DNA of 64,000 nt from Polychytrium aggregatum (Eukaryota > Chytridiomycota > Chytridiomycetes > Polychytriales): assembly GCF_025602895.1 (NCBI RefSeq), contig NW_026516214.1:372001-436000 (forward strand), in the 5' to 3' direction. Below the pieces are notes generated by a model. That model had not been told where the DNA came from and ran no database searches. It was given only the letters and a program-made list of their open reading frames with translations. The translations under genes were made by a program, and so were the position numbers. Shown here piece after piece: positions 1 through 11,731 of the stretch. How positions within the stretch are numbered: position 1 is the stretch's first letter; the number at the start of each line of letters is the position of its first letter.

Positions 1-3000
1 CATCTCCGAAGAAGCCACTTGATCCAAGCATGACAGAGAAAATGCCGCGATTGAGTTGAAGTATTACCTGATTGCTCTTGGTTTCATCGCCATGGAAGAT
101 GGAGAGCCAGCTCTTTGCTTGATCGACTTTGACGCCGCTGATCTTTTTCTTGTTTTTCTTGATCAGCACGCCTCCATCGACGGGATCAACATCATCGACC
201 ATGTACTGGAAGGACTGGTGCTTGATGTTTTCGTAGAACAGCTCCAGAATGTCAGTGGGTATCACAGAGGAGTCTGGGCAGGCGCACTTCGTGTTGTCGA
301 TAAAATCCTGTATGCGCATTTTGTTCCGGTGGGCGGGGTTGTGTAGGTCCGAGTTCAAGAGGACCAGTGCAAATGATATAATGTGGATAGTTTCTGGTGG
401 AAGACGATGATGGGTAAGCAAGACTTGGGCGATCATTGGGGAGGCCTCGATTTGTCCTCCCTGCGCTCGTCTACACATGAGCCTGTAATGAAAAGCGTTA
501 CCTGCGCTGTCGAGAATTCGTGGATTGGTTTCAAAGTACCGCCGAGCAAAGGCCATCAAGATTCGATCAATCTCCTGTGACTCGGGCGGCAGCATGAACG
601 AGTATAGGAACTTTCGGAGAGCCATATCAAGGGCAATTTGCTCAAAGTTGTACCGGCGCATGAGACACTCTAGTACGGCGGCGTGGAAGTCATCTCTGTA
701 GGTGCGGGCAGTATAGTTTCACGATCCGCAGGTCAGGAGAAACGACACGATGTTAGAGAGTCATCCACACACATTCGTGACATATAACAGCTGCAGCCTC
801 GACGACATACGGCTGCGGCCGTCCAAGAATGCTGACTGTGGCCCTGTTCACTTACTCCTTTGAGAGGAGTTTGGCGAGCTCCTTCTTTGAGATGGTCACC
901 AGAAGCTTCTCCAGGTACTCTTCTGGGTTCTCCTTCCGTGGCGGATTTACCATGATGTTTCCGATTACGACCTGGCTCTTTCTCCGGGTCTCGACAGTCG
1001 GTTTGTGCTGCGTCACTATTTGCTGCGACAAAGATGGGGCCGCTTGTGCCGAGTAGACTTGCTGCTCCGATAATCTGGCCTGCTGCTCATATGGCGACTG
1101 CGGCGCTAGTGGGGGTAAGTTGCACGGATCAGCAAGTACTTGGGAGCCAGCGACTGCGACAGTATAGCCGGGTGTCGCCAGGGTGCTGCCTCCTTGTTGG
1201 TCAATGGTTGGGAGCACCTGAAGGGGCTCTTGAAACACCTGGGTCGGTTGACTCGATCCAGATCCAGATCCAGATCCAGATCCAGATCCGCCGATCAATA
1301 ACGATTGCGTTGACGGCTTTTCAGCTAGTCGGGACGAGGAGCTTTGTCCGATCGGCAAAGCACTCTGTAAGCCTTGAGACTGGAGATGAGGCAGAGACTG
1401 GGGGCTCACGTGCTGAAGCGAGAGCAGAGATGCGTCCAATGCCTGGGATTGAAAGAGATGGGTGGACTGCGCGGCTTGCTGACCAAGAGGTTGTGGAGGT
1501 CCTGGTGGAATCTGGAGCTGCACAGGAAGCACATGGACTTGCTGAGGCTGTATCGATTGGGACCTCAACGGCTGGGCGGCGAGTTCAGAAAAGGCATGGG
1601 AAAAGTTTGAAGAAACCGGCGAGACGGGAACGTCGTCGGTGGGTACGGTGGCGTTGCTGGAAAGCTGTGTCGGTGGTCTCGCTGGAGCGACTTTGGCGAG
1701 CTTTGGGAAACTGCTGGCGATGGCAAGCTCCGTGGCCGTCAGGATGGAGGGAGTCAGCTCGCTGGCCTCAGGGATGCCGCCGTCAGTTGGAATGGTCAGC
1801 GTCACACTCACGGTGACGTGGCGGGTCGATGCTGATGGAATAGACGGAATGGACTGGATAGATGGATAGAGAGTGTGCTTTGGCGACATGGGGCCGATAG
1901 AGCCCGATGGTGGATGACCTTGCTGCTGATGGTCCGGTCCTGGACGGACACCGCCCAGACCATCGTCGTTGTCCAGGTTATGGTACGATCCTTCGGCCAG
2001 GTTGTCTTCGCCAAGGATGGAAGCCACAGCCTGGGGAATACGCTCTTTGATAACGGAGCTGCGAAAGGATCCTCCGCTTGAGTTCATGACAAGGCTCCCG
2101 CGTATCGAGTCGCTTGGGTTAACGCCACCATAGACTTCGTCTGGACCGGTCACGATTCCCCCGCCACAGGACTCGGGCTCAACTTCCATCAGCGAACTGG
2201 AATTGGAGTAGCTCGCTTGGGTCATCACAGCCCCAGCAGAGCCTCGGTGCTCGAGAGAGTATCGGGGATGGAATGAAATATGTGTGGGAGCTGCTGATTG
2301 CTGCGGGGAGGCAATGGTTGCTTGGGGCGGGTGGATCGTGATGGATCCTCGGCCCGAGAGATTTGTAGATCCAGTCGATCCCCCGAGGCGCTGACTTTGA
2401 GAGAGCCTTGTTGCTGAAGATACAGACGACTGAGGCCCCGACCCCGACGCCGGCAGCTCGATCCAGCTCTCCTGGCCCTCAGCTCTCATGCCCAGCGCGG
2501 AGGGTGGATGTGGAGCTCGCACCGCTCCCATATTAGACATGGCAATGTGGTTGATGTTTCGAATCATCACGCTTTCAGAGATGGTTTTGCCGGCCATCTT
2601 TGGCGAGTTTGGAATGCTCTTGGAGCCATGATGGAAGCTTTTGCTAGTCATGACGAGCGGGGGCCGTTGGAACTTTGTGCCGCTGCTTTGACTTCGGAAG
2701 CGCGCTTGGTGTTGCTGCTGCTGCTGCTGTTGTTGCTGTTGTTGCTGCTGTTGTTGCTGCTGGAGCTGCTGTTGTTGTTGTTGCTGGAGCTGCTGTTGAT
2801 GATATTGCTGATGTTGCTGCTGCTGTAGCTGTTGTAGTTGTTGATATTGCTGTTGCTGAATTTGTTGAAATTGCAGGTGTTGCAGGAATTGTTGGTGTTG
2901 TAGCTGTTGCTGCTGAAGCTGCTGTTGCGTTGGATACTGCTGATATGGCGGCTGCGGCTGGTTCAACTGCTCCGGGACCAGCATCAAAGGCTGTTGCTGC

Positions 3001-3242
3001 TGCTGTGAGCTTTGGACTTGAAGAGATTGAAATGCATCTGAAAACATGTCGAGCTGAAGGCCTTCCGCTGGCACGATATACGATTCCAGATCTTGACTCG
3101 TTTGCAGATCGCAGGATGTGATGGGCGTCAGACTGACTTCGACCATTGTGCGGCTGCGTGGACGAATCGATGGAGCCACAGGTGCGGGCTGAGAGGGAGG
3201 GACAGGGCCCTCCGTCGCTGCCGATGGGGGCTGAGCGTCCAT
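1..3242 (-). CDS. Sec7-domain ARF guanine-nucleotide exchange factor (SYT1-like), 3' end outside window
   Basis: Likely ARF GEF that loads GTP on ARF GTPases at Golgi or plasma membrane. Exons read 3242-856, 695-502 and 393 to the left edge. Donor GTAAG at 855 and the acceptor at 696 join in phase, giving a Sec7 domain that starts near residue 780. The motif FMLPPESQEIDRI carries the family's catalytic glutamate finger (E of PES). After the second intron (394-501) comes SFALVLLNSDLHN, a Sec7 hallmark, and then a stretch resembling the Sec7-PH linker of fungal SYT1 proteins. About 780 residues of low-complexity sequence precede the domain, with a long glutamine tract (about residues 75-178) and a GS repeat. 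A donor-like GTAATA near position 73 may end exon 3; the expected PH domain would lie outside the window. The start is the first ATG of the long exon. Sec7 identity is firm; SYT1 subfamily is inferred. Confidence 0.88.
1254..1288. repeat. GATCCA hexanucleotide repeat in coding sequence
   Basis: About six tandem GATCCA units. Read on the minus strand inside the Sec7 gene they encode an alternating Gly-Ser run, so length changes would stay in frame. Confidence 0.85.
2706..3006. repeat. Interrupted CAG/CAA (polyglutamine) tract
   Basis: CTG/TTG-rich stretch on the plus strand, coding CAG/CAA on the minus strand. It gives the glutamine-rich segment of the Sec7 protein, with the purest run at about 2711-2760. 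CAG and CAA are mixed, which usually stabilises such tracts against slippage. Confidence 0.9.
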
Positions 3243-5553
3243 GTTACTTCACAGCCGTGGGATATCCAAAGGCAACGCGAGCGCGTCGTGAGGCCGAGGC
3301 CAAAACGAACGGGACGAGCAATGTGCGGTTGATGAAGACTTAGTGAGCTGCACTGCGGCAACGGTACGCCCGTCGAGCCATGTCAGTATCGAAGCCGCTC
3401 ATGGAGACACGACCGCTCTGCCCGAGCCGTGATCCCAATCCGATCGCGATGATTCCATCGAGGACGAAGGGATGTGTCGCGTCGGCTTCTGGTGAGTCCC
3501 TCTGGCGAGTCTCGCCGACTTTGCAGGGCGGCCGGGTGCTATGCTGATTTACCTCGGAATCAGGAGTGTGTGTGCTTGCTTGCCTCCTCTTGAGCCGGAA
3601 TCGATGTCTCCGAAGGCTGAAGCAGCAAGGAGCAGGACCAGGAAGCTTGATGTGGGCGAACGATAGCAATCGACTGACACGGGCAAGGGCAGCAGGCCGA
3701 TGCGACAATTGCGCGTAACACCACCACGGCGAGGGAGATGTTGAGGGGGGGCGGCAATCGGCCAAGGATAGGCGATGGAAGCGAGACTGGCAACTCGAGC
3801 CTCAAGGCGATGCGACGACCCGATCAGGCAGCAGCAAAGGAGCAGAACTCGGGTGCTCCCCGGCGATTGGATTTCCTTGGGCGCCGGCGACGGCGGGCTC
3901 GCCCTTCGTGCCCTCTGTTTGGAAGGCCCTGCCTTGAAGATCCACCCATGCCTGTATTTGAGCCTGGTTCCCTTTTATTCTGCGCCGTAAATGTACACCC
4001 ACCATGACCAAGCGTCCACGGAGACCAAGCTCCAGGTGCTTGGATCCAACTCACTTGGAGGATCTCGAGTTACCCAGAGCGCTGCCAATTCCCACTTTGT
4101 CAGACATCGCAAGGATCTCAGCTGCCAAAACTTTTATTGTCAACGATCGGCTGGGCGCAGGCTTTCAAAGACTATGCTAGCACAACGGATGTTTCAGCTG
4201 TTTGGTCTGCCAAGTGACCATGCGATGAAGGCAGCAGCAGCACAGATGCTGCTGCCTGCGACATGGACCGGTGGTATCCCGAACAGGCAGTGTGGTCCTC
4301 GCCCGCCATCAGGCCGGAGAATGCAGGGCGGAGAAGGGAGCGGGTGAGCAGAGCTGGATCAAGAGGGAGAAGTTTTGGGGCGGGTGAACCCAAATCATTG
4401 ACAGCCATTGGCTTTTGGTTTTGTAATTGTTTTGTTGTTTTTGGTCTGATTTGAATTGAATTGAATTGAATTGATTTGAATTGATTTGAAGCGACTGTTT
4501 TGGCATGAATGAAGAGTCAAACAGAACAACAAATAGCAAAAAAGCAAAAAGCACTAAGCGACAAGACGACAGATGCCAAGAAGGACGGCGAGGAGTGACT
4601 GAGTGATCATTTCTAGTTTTGTGGTGGGTGCCTAAACTTTTGCTTTCTTTGTCGGTAGAGATGTCGGGAAGGAGAGGTAGTGTCGAGTGCTTGCGGAGAT
4701 GTGCAGGACGACCAAGTTCAGAGAGCGCCCGAGCAAAGACATTGTAGATGGTGCGCCTCCAGAGAGTGAATATCCAAAACAGTGGTAATCAGACAGGAAG
4801 GAGTCAAGACAAGTTCGAATGAGGGATAAGCTAAGCCAGAATCAAAAAAAGGCGGGTGTGATTACCAAAATATAGGCCCAAAAATGGAGAGAGAGCGAGA
4901 GAGAGATCGAGCGAGGGGGAAGGCAAAGGAAGGAAACAAGCGAAGTGAACAAGAGTAACATGTGGTGGGAAATCAGAGGGCGAGGATGGAATAGAAACAG
5001 GAGACAGGTGGCAGAATCACTGCAGGATGCCGCTTATGGAGCAAGCGGGATCGCGCGTGGCGGGATGTTCGGGGTGATGGAGCGCCGAGCGACTTCATCT
5101 CGCAGCCCCGAGAGATCCAGTCGCCGAGATGCAGGGCACGGAAGAGACGGTTACTAGTAAGGTAGAACCGCCGGTTCTGGGCCGTGACCGCCTGCCGATC
5201 TGACAAGGCAATACCAAAGAACACCAAAGAGGAGGCAAACGGCAGAAAAACCAGCAACTTGAAGGGCGAGAAGGGATCCAGTGGCACCAACTGACCGGAG
5301 GTGACCTTGCACAAGGAGTCCCACTGGTTACGACACAACGCTCGCTGACCATAGAGACAGAGGTCCGAGATCTTGGTTCAGGTACGAGTACGAAGCGGAG
5401 GTTTGACGTTGAGGAGAGGGAAGTAGATGGGCTGGTGCGACAGCGGTGTCGGAGCAAAGGTAAGCGACGACAGCGAGACGAGGCGGCAGGAGCACGGACC
5501 GAGGCACCGGCTGACGCCGCAGGTGAGCCACGATGGCCACCAGACCGAGGCGC
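3243..5553. other. Intergenic: 5' region of Sec7 gene and 3' flank of GATA gene
   Basis: About 2.3 kb without a supportable gene; the open frames here lack domain signatures and splice logic. It holds a degenerate TTGAA/ATTGA pentamer array at about 4449-4490 and a purine-rich GA stretch at about 4880-4925. The part next to 3242 should contain the Sec7 gene promoter. Confidence 0.6.
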
Positions 5554-7729
5554 TCAGTTGCTCCAGTCGTCCTCGCTCGAGACTGGTCGGTGGTGTCGGG
5601 AGAGGATGCCGTGTTCCAGCTCCTGGACAGAGAGGCTCTTTTCGGCCTCTTGGTTTGAGATGCCCAAGCGCTGGGCCTCGTGGCGAATCTTGCGTGTCCA
5701 CTCGAGGCCGCATGCCTGAAGGCGCAACCCGGGCGGAGAGGGGAAAAAAAGTGGTGAGCGAGGCACAAGGGAATCAGCGCACCAGGCGTTTCCAAAAGCG
5801 GCTTTGGTCTGCGAAACGCCGCCAAGCGCGCCCCTGGGCTTGCAACACGCGGCTTGGCACGGTTTGGCATGCCATCTGACCAGGGACATGCCTGCCAACG
5901 AATCCGATTGCTCCGCCAGCCGACCAGCAAGCACAGAGCGTGCTGTGGACAGACCAACCTCGTGGCGGGTGCATGCCGTGCGCTCTGTGCACTCCGACGC
6001 CGTGGCCTCCACGCCCAGGCCCAGACGCACGCCACGCGTGAGAACATGCGCATCCGACTTACATTGCAGAGGGTTCGGGGGCCAGCAGGACCTCGTCTCC
6101 ACTGGCCAGTTTTCTTGGTCAGACAGACCATGCAGGCACGCTGTTGGACAGCCAAAGAGGGCACCAGCGACAGAGCTGCCGCAGCCGGTACATGGTTGAC
6201 CAGGGCTGGGTTCGGGCGGACGATGCTCATGGGGGGCTTCGGGGGCCGCGAGATCTTTGGCTTGGGACGATAGGGCTGAGGCGGGGGCGAGGGCATCGTC
6301 ACGGGGATGGGCCTGAAAGCCATCGGAGCAACAGATTGGGAGGACGAGTCGGTCGACGAGGGCGGCGAAAGTATGCCCGAGGCCACGACCTTGGGGATCA
6401 CGGCTGGGGGAGGAGGGGTCGAGGGCTCGTCCAATCGGGATGAGCCCCACGCCATAGAAGGACGCCCATCCGGGAAGGTTGTTGCGGGCGGTCGCGGCGG
6501 TGAGGGAGCTGGAGGCCTGAGGCTTCTCGTGGGTGAGTCTCGGGCGGCCTGGGGTTGGGGTCGGATAGGAGCAGACCGGTCGTGCGACGAGTTGGACGAA
6601 TTGGACGAGGCCGAGGGCGAGTACTGGCGGATATAGGGCTTGGCCGGCTTTGTTGCCTTGACAACCTTGGAAGGTGGGTCTGTCATTCGAACGAAAGAGT
6701 CAGGCCAATCGGTCAGGGCCGAGGAGCGGGTTGCGGGTTGCGGGGAATCGAATCCGAGATGCCAAGGGATGTTGGTGACATTTGAGTTGAGTCAAATTGA
6801 GTCAAATTGAGTTGAATTGAGTTGAGTCGAATGAGTTGGCAGTCAAAGAAGGTAAACATGCGGACTCATTAGTACGGGATAGATTGTATGGTATGCATGA
6901 TCCACACGAGATGCTCGATCAGATATGAATAGGGCCCAAGAGATCGAGAGCGAGCAGGGGCAGTCGGACGATCGTAGCAGAAAACGAGGCGTGGAGATCG
7001 AGGACAATGCACCACAAAAGAGTGGGACGCCATGCAGCTGGCGGAGTTGATACGACCCGCATCCAGTATCCCCCTTCTCCTGTCAAATCCTCCGCACCAG
7101 CGCAGTGTTTCAGGACGGGTATCCCGGCTCAGCCGGACCGGGTGACAAGGATTGCGACTCGATCGTGGGAAAGCCATAACGAGACGCAGCCCCGGAGATG
7201 CAGGGACGATCGAGCACAGAGGATGCAGCGCAGGCCATGCGGACATCCTGGCAGACGCATCACGCCGAGCATCGGATAGCTCCGGGCACCGGAATGAAAC
7301 CGACGCCGCGCCGACACAGGCAGAAATACCAGAACGATCGCGGCACGATCGCGCAACGACGAAAGGACAGGGAGGAATGGAGAAAATGGACAGGAGCGCT
7401 CGGCTCGCAGGGGACTTACGCTGCAGCGGGCGGGAGAGCTGGCCGAGCAGACGGGAGGCCAACTTCTTGCTGGTGACAGAGTGGACCTTTACAGCCAGGG
7501 TGTAGTCCTGGGAGGGGCGCGAGGGGGCCGATGAGGTTGTGGGCACAAAGGGGAGACCGAGGGTGCTGGATGAGGCGGCATTGGAGGCCGGAGCATGATA
7601 CAGATCGCTGCCGCAGCGGGCGAAATCGTCGTCCAGATGAGGGAGCTTGGCGAGTTCGAAGGAGAAAGTGATACCCTGGCAAGCCCGGACGGCGGCGAGA
7701 CTAACGGGGGGTCGTTTTCGTGGAGCCAT
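5554..7729 (-). CDS. GATA-type zinc-finger protein (white-collar-like 18-residue loop)
   Basis: Probable nuclear DNA-binding regulator. The finger reads C-x2-C (ACMVCLTKK) with an 18-residue loop to LCNACGLEW, matching the GATA finger of white-collar proteins and plant GATA factors rather than the 17-residue animal type. A 347-nt intron (5716-6062) splits the finger exactly between LCN and ACGL. Preferred model: exons 7729-7420, 6679-6063 and 5715-5554, 362 residues. Exon 1 (begins MAPRKRPPVSLAAV) joins exon 2 through a 740-nt intron with GTAAGT donor and matching phase 1. Alternatively translation starts at the ATG at 6686, giving 261 residues, and the 7420-7729 exon belongs elsewhere. Most of exon 2 is Pro/Ser-rich and probably disordered. 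The protein ends DDWSN. Target genes cannot be told. Confidence 0.75.
6783..6834. repeat. Degenerate TTGAG/TCAAA tandem array in intron 1 of GATA gene
   Basis: Alternating units close to GAGTTGAGTCAAATT. It resembles the pentamer array at 4449-4490, so the same short-unit slippage has occurred twice around this gene. Confidence 0.7.
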
Positions 7730-8887
7730 CAGCCGCAGAGAGACAGGATCGATGCGGGGAGACCAGGCGCGATGGAGACGGGGAGCGGAAGACGATCGGC
7801 GATTGCGGCAGAGCGAGGGAGGGCGGAATCGGGCGTTGATGATGTCGGGGAGGGTGGTGGTGGTGGGAGGAAGGTGGTTTGGACGGCCAATGCCTTTATC
7901 GGATCAGGCTCGGGTGGCCGAGCGTCCAAAGGGGGCAGGGCTTCTCGCCAGGCTTCTCGCCAAGCTTCTCGCCAGACACCAGCACGGGCTTGGGCGCGCT
8001 CTCGGCGTGCTCTCGGCGCCGTCTCGCTGCAGCGAGAGTCCAATCGCAACGCGATCGGCGCTGCGGCACCGAAACAGCGGCGGCAATGAGAGGCTGCAGA
8101 CGCCACAATGCACGAAAGCAGATGACCCCTGACGGCGTGTATGGACACTGGGTGAATGGCCAAGAGCAGGCAGAAAGCAGGCAGAAAGCGGGCATAAGGC
8201 AGGCAGAAGGCAGGCGGTGCGCGCCAGCGCGAAGCGCGTTCCACTGTCGGAGTGGAGGGACAAGCTGTGCAGACGCGAGAGCATGTGCGACGAGGATGAC
8301 TTGGCAGGCGATCGCTGCTGGTGCTGCTGGCAAGCAACAGGGGCACTCACAGTGAGTCGCAGAGAGAGGGGATCACAGAAAATGTGCCGGATGCGGTCGC
8401 TGCTGCTGTGGAAGTGGATCCTCCAAGCTGTTGCTGTGCGAGGGCCGCGCAGCAGCACGGGTCACACGGCCACAGCAAATGGGCAGGCGAGAAACGCAGC
8501 GGATCACGTCGCGTCACGCTGGTCGCCCTCGCCTCGCCGTGGCCTCGCCATGGCCTCGCGAGGGCACGCAGCAGGATCGCGACATGCCTCTTGCGGCTGA
8601 GGCAAGAGCGGACCGCCGTTGCGCAAGTGGGATGGCGCGAGGCCGAGAGAGAGGGAGCGAGAGCGAGCGAGGGCACAAAGGACACAGCCCACGCGCGCTC
8701 GTGGCATGGGAGCGCGTGGCCATGCTCTGGTGTTGCTCTTTCGCCGACTCAGGAGCCAGCGCCGCAGATCATGGAGGTGCCCGTGTTTCGCCGCCGCTGC
8801 GATGGCGAGGTCGATGTCGATGCTGATGGCGACGCTGATGGCGATGTCGATGGCAGCAGCCGCCCTCGCACACATATCCGGCCGCAT
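7730..8887. other. Intergenic between GATA gene start and USP gene end
   Basis: About 1.16 kb. It has three imperfect GGCTTCTCGCCA-type copies at about 7938-7975, short CAGGCAGAAAG repeats near 8165-8215 and a GATGGCGA-type repeat at about 8805-8852. No convincing gene was seen. The part next to 7730 would hold the GATA gene promoter. Confidence 0.55.
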
Positions 8888-9697
8888 TCAGCGGCCAACC
8901 GGGCGCACCACCATCACTGGAGCCTTGGCGTGATGGACAACATGCGCAGACACACTTCCCAGGAGGAGGCTGATGATGCCGTCGTCAGAAGGAGAGTCAG
9001 CCGAAAGTCAGCCTGCTGCCAATAGCCCATCATGGCCAGGACATTGGACGATGACCCGATGCCAGGGACACATACCTTTGGATCGCAGAGCGGCCGCGGC
9101 TGCCCACAACAATCAGCGTGGGCATAATCTCGTCGGCGTACGACAGGATTGCTTCGCGAGGATCGCCCGCCAGGATCTTGATGACTACTTCGCATTGGTG
9201 AGGGTGTCTGGACGAGACCCGCACGACTTCGGCACGGACCTCGTTCAAAGCCTGTTTGCAGATGATCGGTCGACAGCCGTCAGCGTCCAGCCATGCGCAA
9301 GAATCACTGCCGATCAGCAGAACACGAGTGTGCATTGGGAGCGGCCTACCAGCTCCTGGATCTCGTCGCCTTCCATGTCTGAGAGCGGGACGAAGGAACT
9401 GTGAATGAAGAGCGAGGAGCCCGGGGAGTCCGGGGAGCTACGCTGTGAAGAGGGACAGGTCGCCCAGCAACGAAAACTGCAAGTGTGCAAGCCAGCAAAT
9501 CAGGATGCCGAACCAGCAGCAAGATCCGTCCGGATCGGAAGGGAATAGTCGATAAGGCTGTTGATCCTGCAAACCGAGACAACGTGGACCCGGTCGCCTT
9601 CGGCAACGAGGTGCGTGAAGACAAACTCGAGAGCATAGCTGCTGTGCTCGGAGTCGTCGATGGCGACGAGGATTTGTTTGCTGGTGGGTGTGCTCAT
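8888..9697 (-). CDS. Universal stress protein (UspA family), paralog A
   Basis: Small soluble UspA-fold protein, predicted to bind ATP. Exons 9697-9514, 9378-9350, 9251-9076 and 8969-8888 give 156 residues, normal for a single USP domain. The N-terminus reads KQILVAIDDSEHSSYALEF (first strand and helix). The C-terminus carries the ATP-loop pattern G-x2-G-x9-G-S in GSRGRSAIQSLLLGS, followed by APVMVVRP. Intron phases are 1, 0 and 2. The first donor (GGTTCGG) is weak and was chosen by phase and by comparison with the neighbouring paralog. The start is the ATG that opens the USP strand. It lies head-to-head with paralog B, which has the same intron positions. Client or stress signal is unknown. 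Confidence 0.88.
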
Positions 9698-10226
9698 GGA
9701 ATCTGATCTGTTGACAAGACGGAGGCGAGGACAGGGCGGGTGCCGGATCCGCAAAAGAATGACAGAAATGGAGCAAAGCGAGGCGGCGATCTTGGTCACT
9801 GAGACAATCGGGGGTTTCCGGCCATCATCCATCCCAATTGCCTCCATATCCATAGTCACTACGATCAACCCGACCTCGAGACGAGGGTATGAGACCATCC
9901 GGCGGGTCCGTTGCATCTCGAAGGGTCAGGAAGGTTTCCGCCGCAATCATATGGTTGGTAAATGAGCTGGAATCAGTCACTGCTGCTCAGGCGGGCCTGG
10001 GCGGGCTTCTGCCGATCCGGCCGGGCCTGTCTCAGCTCTGCTCTGTATCCGATTGTCACAGCTCGCCAGAACGCTCCAAGAGCGAAAACGACAACCAAAA
10101 CGGCTGGGCTCGGCCTTGGCCGGCGCCTTGTGCTTCTGCCCATCCTTTCCGATCCACCGTCGCAGCCTCAGCGCATCTCTCCAAACTCCTCCACACAGCC
10201 TCCCAGCTGTTCGTCGAAACACGGTC
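9698..10226. promoter_or_regulatory. Shared 529-bp region between divergent USP genes
   Basis: It separates two start codons in head-to-head orientation, so it probably contains promoters for both genes. No specific binding site was recognised with confidence. Confidence 0.5.
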
Positions 10227-11110
10227 ATGACGACTCCGACACGCAAGAAGATCCTGGTTGCCGCCGACGATTCGGAGCACGGCGTTCGCGCCATCGAGTT
10301 TGCCTTTGCAACTCTTGCTAACGATGGCGACGATATCGTCGTTTTGAATGTCGTGAACTCACCCACGAGCGCATTCGACTTTATGAGTCTGGTGTCTGGC
10401 ACCCCTGAAGCGAACCGTAAGTTGGCCCTGTGTTGGGGTTCGGGGCCATGGGGCTGCCTTCTCGGTCCCAGAGAGCCCATCTCGCCGGTGCGCTAACGGA
10501 TCCTCTTGCATCGATATCTTCCCAGCCACCATATCGGCCGACGATTTCCAGGATGTGGTAGGTGGAATCTGTATTCCACGCGTTGCCGGCCCCCCCCCTT
10601 CGCTGAATTGACGAGGTGTGCCTTGGCCTCGGCACTGCCCACCCCTGACACATCCGGTCCCGGCCGTTGGGATCGCTCGACTTTCTCCCACACCACAGAT
10701 TAAAGAAGAGACACGAAAGCTGATCAAGACCGTCCAGGAAACACACCCGGTTCGCGTCCAGGTCCTGGTTCACTGCCGTAATGGCGATCCTCGCCACGAA
10801 ATTTTGGCATTCGCCGACGAGATCGAGCCAACTTTCATCGTCGTTGGAAGCCACGGCCGCTCGGCGCTGAAGACGTAAGTGGCTCTCTGAAGCGATACGA
10901 TCCCGCCCAATACGCCCTTGCTTGGATATCACTTGTGCATGTGGAGCGAATTGCTATGCTTTCCGATCCAAGCTGCCATCAAGCACCCTCGCTCACTCGA
11001 CCAACTCGCTCTCTTCCATTGCTGGTAATGACAGATTGATGTTGGGTAGCGTCTCAGCTTACGTCGTATCGCACGCTCGATACCCTGTACTGGTTGTTCG
11101 GCGCCCCTAA
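10227..11110 (+). CDS. Universal stress protein (UspA family), paralog B
   Basis: Second UspA-type protein, 157 residues. Exons 10227-10416, 10526-10557, 10699-10874 and 11035-11110 all have clean GT-AG borders. The N-terminus reads KKILVAADDSEHGVRAIEF. The ATP-loop pattern is GSHGRSALKTLMLGS and the last strand is YPVLVVRRP. Introns fall in phases 1, 0 and 2, at the same places as in paralog A, and the third exon is 176 nt in both genes. An upstream in-frame extension to 10053 exists, but the ATG at 10227 matches the family N-terminus. A duplication with inversion of one ancestral gene explains the pair. Role is inferred as stress or energy sensing. Confidence 0.9.
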
Positions 11111-11731
11111 TATACACCTCGGCATTGAGACGCTTGATCATAAACCCTGTGATATCAATCGGCTGCTTTCTCACGAGGAACAGAGCTCAGTAACAAAATA
11201 GCAACGACAAGGAGCCAGGGTGTTTCGAAGAGGTGGTCTTTCAAGGCTCCGAGCATAACGGGTCATACTCGTGAATACATTTGGTTGACACCCGCGAGCG
11301 ATGATCAGCGGGCGCATTAAAATCATGCTGTTGGCTACTGTGGGTGGTTGATGCACGAGCCCATATATTCAGTGATCTAGAGGGGCCACTATCGGACTCA
11401 AGAGCAAATGGCTCCCACACCTTCGAAACGCTGTGCGAAACGGGAGGTGAGGGATAGTATTGCTGAACTGAATGCGAACAGCGACGAAACCTGGGAGCGA
11501 GCGGGAGCAAGCGAGGAAAGATCCAGTATCCATCTCCCATTGCGCATGTCTCCAAAGTAACCCAGGGCCATGGTCTTCCTCGGCAGCATTATTCGAATGG
11601 CGCAGTATCGGCTTCGTTCTGAGGCGACAGGCCCACGCATCACCATAATATGAAAGCAGCCGCTCCAGTGATATGGGTGCTGTTATAGCCGATTACTATC
11701 GCCGCATCCAGCGTGGATCGGACACCCGGTG
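11111..11731. other. Convergent intergenic region, USP B / CHERP-like gene
   Basis: About 620 bp between two 3' ends. No gene, repeat or structured RNA was recognised. Confidence 0.5.

Noticed and set aside
2508-3121. Plus-strand frames rich in Leu, Ala and Val runs
   Set aside because: These are the other-strand reading of the polyglutamine repeat, not membrane proteins.
7904-8458. Several overlapping 120-200 codon frames between the GATA and USP genes
   Set aside because: Arg/Ala/Ser-rich composition on both strands, no splice-consistent structure and no family motif.
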